Shown: positions 14,225 to 18,580 of the stretch, in pieces
Layout: every line of letters starts with the position of its first letter
How positions within the stretch are numbered: the first letter of the stretch is position 1
Assembly: GCA_049964535.1 (NCBI GenBank)
Contig: JBMFXG010000030.1
Location: forward strand, 1-18,580
Direction: 5' to 3'
Origin: JAJYZP01 sp049964535
GTDB lineage: Bacteria; Actinomycetota; Acidimicrobiia; Acidimicrobiales; Acidimicrobiaceae
Length of the DNA stretch: 18,580 bases
Notes under the pieces: generated by a model
Told to the model about the DNA's origin: nothing
Databases searched by the model: none
What the model saw: the letters and a program-made list of their open reading frames with translations, nothing else
Position numbers and translations under genes: made by a program

Positions 14225-16687
14225 ATGTCACCAACTTCAACGACAGACGATGGTCTCTTCAACGAATCTGACGGTATTGAGCCAATCGAGATCCAAGATG
14301 AGATGGAGAGATCTTTTCTCGAGTACTCGATGTCGGTCATCATCTCTCGAGCACTACCGGACGTACGCGACGGCTTAAAGCCCGTCCATCGAAGAATCCT
14401 GTACTCCATGTTCGCCGAGGGGCTGCGACCAGACCGAAGTCACGTTAAGTGTGCCCGTGTTGTGGGCGATGTGATGGCCAAGTACCATCCGCACGGCGAC
14501 GCAGCGATCTACGATGCACTCGCGAGAATGGTTCAAGACTTCTCCTTGCGCCACCCACTTATCGATGGTCACGGTAATTTTGGTTCACCGGATCCAAACA
14601 TGGGTCCGTCCGCCTCGAGATATACGGAGTGCCGGTTGGCTCCGATCTCGTTGGAGTTGATGGCCTCCATTGACGAGGATACGGTGGACTTCGTCGCTAA
14701 CTACGACGGTAAGGAGAGCGAACCAGCCGTACTCCCGTCGAGATTCCCAAACCTACTCGTAAATGGATCTCAAGGGATCGCCGTCGGTATGGCGACGCAG
14801 ATCCCTCCTCATAATCTGGCTGAAGTTATCGATGCGACGCTGTACCTCATTGATCATCCAGATGCCACTCCACTCGATCTCATGGCTTTTGTAAAGGGTC
14901 CTGACTTTCCGACCGGTGCTCAAATACTCGGACGTAGCGGGATTCGGGACATCTATGAGACCGGGAGAGGTTCGATCAAGCTTCGAGCCGTAGCTGAGGT
15001 AGTAGAGGGTCGTTCGGGGGCTCAAATTATCGTCACAGAGATCCCGTATCAAACATCAGTAGAGCAGATATCACTGAAGATCGGTGCATTGGTCGAGTCG
15101 AAGGTCATTGAGGGAATCTCGGAGGTAACGGACTCAAGCGCTCAGCGAGACACACGGATCGTCATCGATCTCAAGCGCGATGCTAAAGCTTCGGTCGTGC
15201 TTAACAATCTCTACAAACACACACCATTGCAGACGTCCTTCTCGGCGAACATGCTTGCATTGGTAGATGGCGTTCCCAGAACCTTGAGCCTGTCTCAAGC
15301 GCTCGGGCACTACGTCGCGCATCAAGTTGAAGTAATCACTCGGCGAAGTGAGTACCGACTTCGACGGGCGAGGGATCGAGCTCATATTGTGGAGGGGTTG
15401 CTCCTTTGTATCGATCAGCTCGATGCGGTGATAGCGGCGATTCGATCCTCAGAGGATCGAGCTGATGCTCGATCTCGACTCATGACCGCTCCTTTTGGCT
15501 TCTCCGAGGTGCAAGCTAACCATATTCTTGATATGACATTGGGTCGTCTCACCCGGCTTGGGAGATCTGAGCTTGAAGAGGAGATGGCGAAGCTTCTTGA
15601 GCTGATCTCTGAGCTCGAAGCGATCTTGCAGAGTTCCGAACGACGAAACGAGGTCTTGAAGGCGGAGCTTATAGAAGTGCGCAACAAGTTCTCCGAGGAT
15701 CGTCGCACAAAAGTCATCTCAGATCCTGGCAACTTAGAGGATGAGGACCTCATTCCGGACGAACCCGTGGTGGTTATGGTCACCAAGTCAGGTTACGTCA
15801 AAGCCCTCTCGGATACATCTTTTCGCACGCAAGGCCGTGGAGGTAGGGGAGTCGTTGGCGCTCGTATGAAGGAAGAGGATATCGTCAATCACGTCCTTCA
15901 TACAATGACACACTCGTTCCTGTTATTTTTCACGTCAAAGGGTAAGGTCTATCGGCTCAAAGCCCATGAAATTCCGAGGTTTGAGCGCACGGCTCGTGGA
16001 ACGGCGATTGTGAACCTCTTGCCGCTTGAAGCCGACGAGCGAGTTGCAGCAGTCTTAGATACTCGTACCTTTCCCGAGGGTCATGAGCTCGTTTTTATCA
16101 CGTCTCATGGTCAGGTCAAAAAGACAGCGATGGAGGAGTACGACAAATCTCGAAGAGATGGTCTGATTGCGATCGATCTTCGAGACGGAGACTCCCTGGT
16201 GAAGGTCGTAGAAGCTAGCGAGACCGATGCATTGATCCTCTTTACGAAAGATGGTCAAGGCATAAAATTTGCTCTGAGTGATATTCGTGCGACGGGACGT
16301 GCAACATCAGGAGTACGAGGGATGAAGTTGCGCCCCGGTGATCTCGTTGTCTCAGGAGATGTGATCAATCAAGATCGAGAAATTCTCTTGGTCACCGATC
16401 TTGGATACGGCAAGAGAACTCGCTCTACTCTGTTTCCCCTTCAACAGCGTGGCGGTCAAGGTGTGAGATGCATCAGGATTGTGAAGCAAAAAGGTTCGCT
16501 CGTAGCCGCCTTTTTTGTCTCTCTGGATGAAGAGATTCTGCTGGTGAGTACCTCTGGTGTAACGATTCGTACAACTGCTTCAGAGGTCGCTTCACAAGGA
16601 CGAGATGCAACTGGTGTAAAGTTGATTCAACTCGGGGACGGCGAAAGAGTTGCCTCGGCGGGGTTGGTACCGGTTACGTTGGAGTAA
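14225..16687 (+). CDS. gyrA: DNA gyrase subunit A
   Basis: DNA cleavage and wrapping subunit of gyrase, 820 residues. The catalytic tyrosine is Tyr133 in SRYTECRL; the residues before it read SAS where AAM is usual. The quinolone-contact region is YHPHGDAAIYDALARM, with Ala93 at the E. coli Ser83 position and Asp97 at the Asp87 position. A coiled-coil region follows, at about residues 440-490. The C-terminal beta-pinwheel begins near residue 510 and has the GyrA box QGRGGRG from residue 536, which marks it as gyrase rather than topoisomerase IV; a related QRGGQG appears in a later blade. The start ATG 14225 lies 45 nt after gyrB, directly after an in-frame TAG, with only a weak purine-rich ribosome binding site. 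Confidence 0.98.
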   Translation: MSPTSTTDDGLFNESDGIEPIEIQDEMERSFLEYSMSVIISRALPDVRDGLKPVHRRILYSMFAEGLRPDRSHVKCARVVGDVMAKYHPHGDAAIYDALARMVQDFSLRHPLIDGHGNFGSPDPNMGPSASRYTECRLAPISLELMASIDEDTVDFVANYDGKESEPAVLPSRFPNLLVNGSQGIAVGMATQIPPHNLAEVIDATLYLIDHPDATPLDLMAFVKGPDFPTGAQILGRSGIRDIYETGRGSIKLRAVAEVVEGRSGAQIIVTEIPYQTSVEQISLKIGALVESKVIEGISEVTDSSAQRDTRIVIDLKRDAKASVVLNNLYKHTPLQTSFSANMLALVDGVPRTLSLSQALGHYVAHQVEVITRRSEYRLRRARDRAHIVEGLLLCIDQLDAVIAAIRSSEDRADARSRLMTAPFGFSEVQANHILDMTLGRLTRLGRSELEEEMAKLLELISELEAILQSSERRNEVLKAELIEVRNKFSEDRRTKVISDPGNLEDEDLIPDEPVVVMVTKSGYVKALSDTSFRTQGRGGRGVVGARMKEEDIVNHVLHTMTHSFLLFFTSKGKVYRLKAHEIPRFERTARGTAIVNLLPLEADERVAAVLDTRTFPEGHELVFITSHGQVKKTAMEEYDKSRRDGLIAIDLRDGDSLVKVVEASETDALILFTKDGQGIKFALSDIRATGRATSGVRGMKLRPGDLVVSGDVINQDREILLVTDLGYGKRTRSTLFPLQQRGGQGVRCIRIVKQKGSLVAAFFVSLDEEILLVSTSGVTIRTTASEVASQGRDATGVKLIQLGDGERVASAGLVPVTLE

Positions 16688-16744
16688 GTTGTGTTGGATC
16701 ACGGTTTCCGGAAGAGTGATATTGGTCGATACTAGGAGAGATGA

Positions 16745-17209
16745 TTGGTACAAGAGTCGACATCGGCCCCTCGGAGAGATCCGGCTGTGCCGAAATCTCG
16801 TTCGAAACCGGTTGAAAAATCCCCGCGTGCTAGACGTACGAATGAGGCCGTTCGAGATCAGCCACTCGTAATCACCAGGATCTCGTCTGCCTCAGTTCTG
16901 CGGGCATCCTTGGTCTTTTATTTCCTAGCTTTTCTTGTCGCAGTGGTAGCCATGGTCATTCTCTGGCAGTTCTTTGGGGCGAGCGGCTATGAGACGAAAC
17001 TCAATCACCTTCTCGATTCTCTGCTCGGATCGGCAACGTATCACGTTATCGGATTCCAGGTGCTGGTCATATTCGCCGGGTTGGGTATTGTTTGGGTAAT
17101 TCTTTCCTCAATTGTGACGGTGATAGCGGTACGGATTTTCAGTGCAGTCGCGTCGTTGCTTGGAGGAATTACAATTTACGTGCGAACGCGCGAGGTGTCG
17201 GGTAGATAG
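16745..17209 (+). CDS. DUF3566 membrane protein
   Basis: A 154-residue protein of the actinobacterial DUF3566 family, found just downstream of gyrA as in M. tuberculosis (Rv0007). The first 40 residues are charged and probably cytoplasmic. Residues about 53-77 (FYFLAFLVAVVAMVILWQFF core) form one transmembrane helix; about 101-140 form a second long hydrophobic region, with a short basic C-terminal tail. The segment LVITRISSASVLRASLVFY just before the first helix is the most family-like part. The start is TTG 16745, supported by AGGAG at 16734-16738 six nt upstream; an ATG at 16741 is in another frame that ends after 24 codons. The function is not established. It is probably the last gene of the gyrase transcript. 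Confidence 0.85.
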   Translation: MVQESTSAPRRDPAVPKSRSKPVEKSPRARRTNEAVRDQPLVITRISSASVLRASLVFYFLAFLVAVVAMVILWQFFGASGYETKLNHLLDSLLGSATYHVIGFQVLVIFAGLGIVWVILSSIVTVIAVRIFSAVASLLGGITIYVRTREVSGR

Positions 17210-17231
17210 TCGTCTATTCTGGTAAGGCCCC

Positions 17232-17305
17232 GGGGCTATAGCTCAGTTGGTTAGAGCGCAGCACTGATAATGCTGAGGTCGCTGGTTCGAATCCAGCTAG
17301 CCCCA
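17232..17305 (+). tRNA. tRNA-Ile (anticodon GAU)
   Basis: A full cloverleaf is visible. The acceptor stem is GGGGCTA with TAGCCCC, discriminator A at 17305. The D arm includes AGCTCAGTTGGTTAGAGC, the anticodon stem is CAGCA/TGCTG with loop CTGATAA, and the T arm includes GGTTCGAATCC. Anticodon GAT reads AUC/AUU. The CCA end is not encoded. A tRNA-Ile after gyrA and the DUF3566 gene is conserved in Actinobacteria. The leader bases just before it make a 10-bp palindrome GCCCCGGGGC (17227-17236) with the 5' acceptor strand. Confidence 0.97.
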
Positions 17306-17422
17306 CCCCGATTTTTCTGTGTTGTCTCAGGATCCTAGTTTTGGCTTTGCTGCATAAAAACTGTTCGATCGATGAATTGGCGCTGACGGACCGATGGTGG
17401 ACGTACTAAGGTTTCCGGCTCG
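17306..17422. other. tRNA-Ile to HNH gap with an insertion-sequence-like end
   Basis: 117 nt with no supported gene. GGCTTTGCTGCATAAAAAC at about 17342-17360 resembles, from memory, terminal repeats of IS5/IS903-type elements (GGCTTTGTTG-type ends). No matching inverted copy was found in the window, so at best it is a remnant. A frame running from about 17341 to a stop near 17410 ends ELALTDRWWTY and is not recognised. Confidence 0.25.
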
Positions 17423-18343
17423 ATGAGGACCATGTATCAGGACGAATATGATATGTCCCTGCGTTCTGCAGCTTTCGCTTTCCTTGATGGCCTCTCGGTA
17501 TTGAGGCCGGGCCCTGTTCGTTTCGAAGATCTAGCCCAGTTCCGATTCGGTGACGAGCGGATCGCGCTCATGGATCCCCAACGTGGAATTCGCAAGCCCA
17601 AACAGCTCGATGCGGCGTTGAGCTTTCGGACCGTTTACGCCCGCCGTCCGCAAGATCGGCCCTATGTAGATGAAGTAGGCTCCGATGGGTATCTCCGTTA
17701 CAAATGGAGGGGCGCGGACCCTGAACAGAACGAGAACCAGGCCCTTCGAAAGGCTTGTGAACGTCGGCTTCCTTTGATTTGGTTTCAAGGCGTAGCTTCG
17801 GGGCTCTACTGGCCTATCTATCCGATTTGGCTGGCCGGCGAGGAACCCTTTGCCCAACAGTTCATCGTCGCTCTCGACGATGAGGAGCTAGACCACTGGG
17901 ATCATGCCGACGTTCTCGATGTCGCTGTCCAGCGTCGCTACGCCGATCGTGTAGCCAAGGTTAGGTTACATCAGCCAGTGTTTCGCGAACGTGTGCTCGT
18001 TGCATACGGGACCAGATGCGCGATCTGTCGCCTGCGCCACAGAGAGCTCCTGGAGGCCGCCCATATCTTGGCCGATAGCGAAGGTGGTACACCGATCGTT
18101 CCGAACGGAATCTCCCTGTGTCGCATTCATCACGGAGCGTTCGACCACCTCATCCTGGGTATCCGACCCGACTTCACGATCGAGGTCAGAGCGGATATCT
18201 TGGACGAGAGCGACGGCCCAACTTTGCGCCACGCGCTCCAGGCGGTACACGGTCAGAAAATCGAGCTTCCACGCGAGAGAGCCGCTCGACCCGACCCCTC
18301 ACTACTTCGGGTCCGCTATGAGAGATTCCAAGCGGCTTCGTGA
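17423..18343 (+). CDS. HNH endonuclease, putative restriction-type nuclease
   Basis: A 306-residue protein with a C-terminal HNH nuclease domain. The zinc-type cysteines Cys199 and Cys202 (RCAICR) are followed by the catalytic-histidine motif EAAHI (His214), then NGISLCRIHHGAFD with Asn228, Cys233, His236, His237 and Asp241; the motif is complete. The N-terminal 170 residues contain MDPQRGIRKPKQLDAALSF, then YLRYKWRG and PLIWFQGVASGLYWPIYPIW. I recall this type preceding HNH domains in predicted restriction enzymes, possibly an SRA-like modified-base reader, but that is not verified. No methyltransferase gene is adjacent, which would fit a modification-dependent (type IV-like) enzyme; this is inference. 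ATG 17423 has AAGG about 11 nt upstream; ATG 17432 is an alternative. It lies outside the conserved origin cluster and appears more G+C-rich than recF or gyrB. Confidence 0.8.
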   Translation: MRTMYQDEYDMSLRSAAFAFLDGLSVLRPGPVRFEDLAQFRFGDERIALMDPQRGIRKPKQLDAALSFRTVYARRPQDRPYVDEVGSDGYLRYKWRGADPEQNENQALRKACERRLPLIWFQGVASGLYWPIYPIWLAGEEPFAQQFIVALDDEELDHWDHADVLDVAVQRRYADRVAKVRLHQPVFRERVLVAYGTRCAICRLRHRELLEAAHILADSEGGTPIVPNGISLCRIHHGAFDHLILGIRPDFTIEVRADILDESDGPTLRHALQAVHGQKIELPRERAARPDPSLLRVRYERFQAAS

Positions 18344-18580
18344 TCAACCACTTCGGATGCCTTGGTGCTTCGTCTTACAGTCTTACGAGGGTTGCCACTT
18401 CTGACATTAAGCACTAATGTGGATTATGAACTCAACTTTCTTGTCGATTCCATGGTGGTTCCCGGTGTCGCCGATACCGACAGCGACTGGCCGCAGCAGC
18501 ATTCTTAGAGGCTGTCGCGAAAATCTACCCAGCGCGATCACGAGGTGGTCGGTTCAGTCAAGCGCCTGAGCAGCATCCTT
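18344..18580. other. Right-edge region with no supported gene; possible mobile-element end
   Basis: 237 nt after the HNH stop. A frame from ATG 18418 runs about 50 codons but has no ribosome binding site or family resemblance. AGGCTGTCGCGAAAATC begins at about 18509 and looks like the outer end of an insertion sequence of the GGCTGTCGC type; no partner repeat is in the window. On the minus strand all three frames to its right stop within 25 codons, compatible with the tail of a gene entering from outside but not proving one. Confidence 0.25.

Noticed and set aside
15925..15945. parS-like sequence TTTTTCACGTCAAAGG inside gyrA
   Set aside because: Only about 12 of 16 positions match and the right arm of the palindrome is broken, unlike the two sites near parA.
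16698..16720. Inverted repeat ATCAC/GTGAT after gyrA as a terminator
   Set aside because: Stem is only 5 bp with a long loop and no T-tract; the next gene follows closely and is probably co-transcribed.
18418..18570. About 50-codon frame starting ATG 18418
   Set aside because: No ribosome binding site, no recognisable motif, and it runs through the possible IS end.
1..18580. CRISPR array, riboswitch, rRNA or complete transposon
   Set aside because: No regularly spaced repeats, no recognisable riboswitch or rRNA segment, and no transposase reading frame were found.

Overview
This window is the replication-origin region of a bacterial chromosome, most likely from an actinobacterium. The gene order trxB-trxA-cwlM-like / parB-parA-rsmG-jag-yidC-yidD-rnpA-rpmH / dnaA-dnaN-recF-DUF721-gyrB-gyrA-DUF3566-tRNA-Ile is the one known from Mycobacterium and other Actinobacteria. 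The intermediate G+C content, frequent AGA/CGA arginine codons and diverged small proteins suggest a deep lineage such as the Acidimicrobiia rather than a high-GC actinomycete. That placement is an inference from gene order and composition.

Left part (1-2111, plus strand): the 3' part of trxB, complete trxA, and a cwlM-like gene. The last has two peptidoglycan-binding repeats and a degenerate amidase domain, and no usable in-frame start codon. It ends 45 nt from parB, which converges on it, and that short gap holds a striking palindrome. From 7587 leftward to 2157 a minus-strand block carries rpmH, rnpA, yidD, yidC, jag, rsmG, parA and parB, in that order of transcription. It covers RNase P protein and L34, membrane-protein insertion, an RNA-binding Jag protein, 16S rRNA methylation and chromosome segregation. 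Two parS-like sites lie just upstream of parA.

Right part (7963-17209, plus strand): dnaA, then a 203-nt gap that is the best oriC candidate, then dnaN, recF, a DUF721 (DciA-like) gene, gyrB, gyrA and a DUF3566 membrane protein. A tRNA-Ile(GAU) gene follows. After it the conserved order ends, and a lone HNH endonuclease gene is followed by about 240 nt with no supported gene. This right edge is the only accessory-looking part of the window.

The genes form one functional neighbourhood. DnaA opens oriC, DnaN and the DciA-like protein belong to the replisome, RecF handles gaps, gyrase relieves supercoiling, and ParA/ParB with parS move the new origins. I found no CRISPR array, riboswitch, complete insertion sequence or obviously new multi-gene system. 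The points most worth a second look are the start/frameshift problem and lost active site of the cwlM-like gene, the palindrome between cwlM and parB, the small oriC whose DnaA boxes reach into the end of dnaA, the gyrase residues at quinolone-contact positions, and the HNH gene beside tRNA-Ile.
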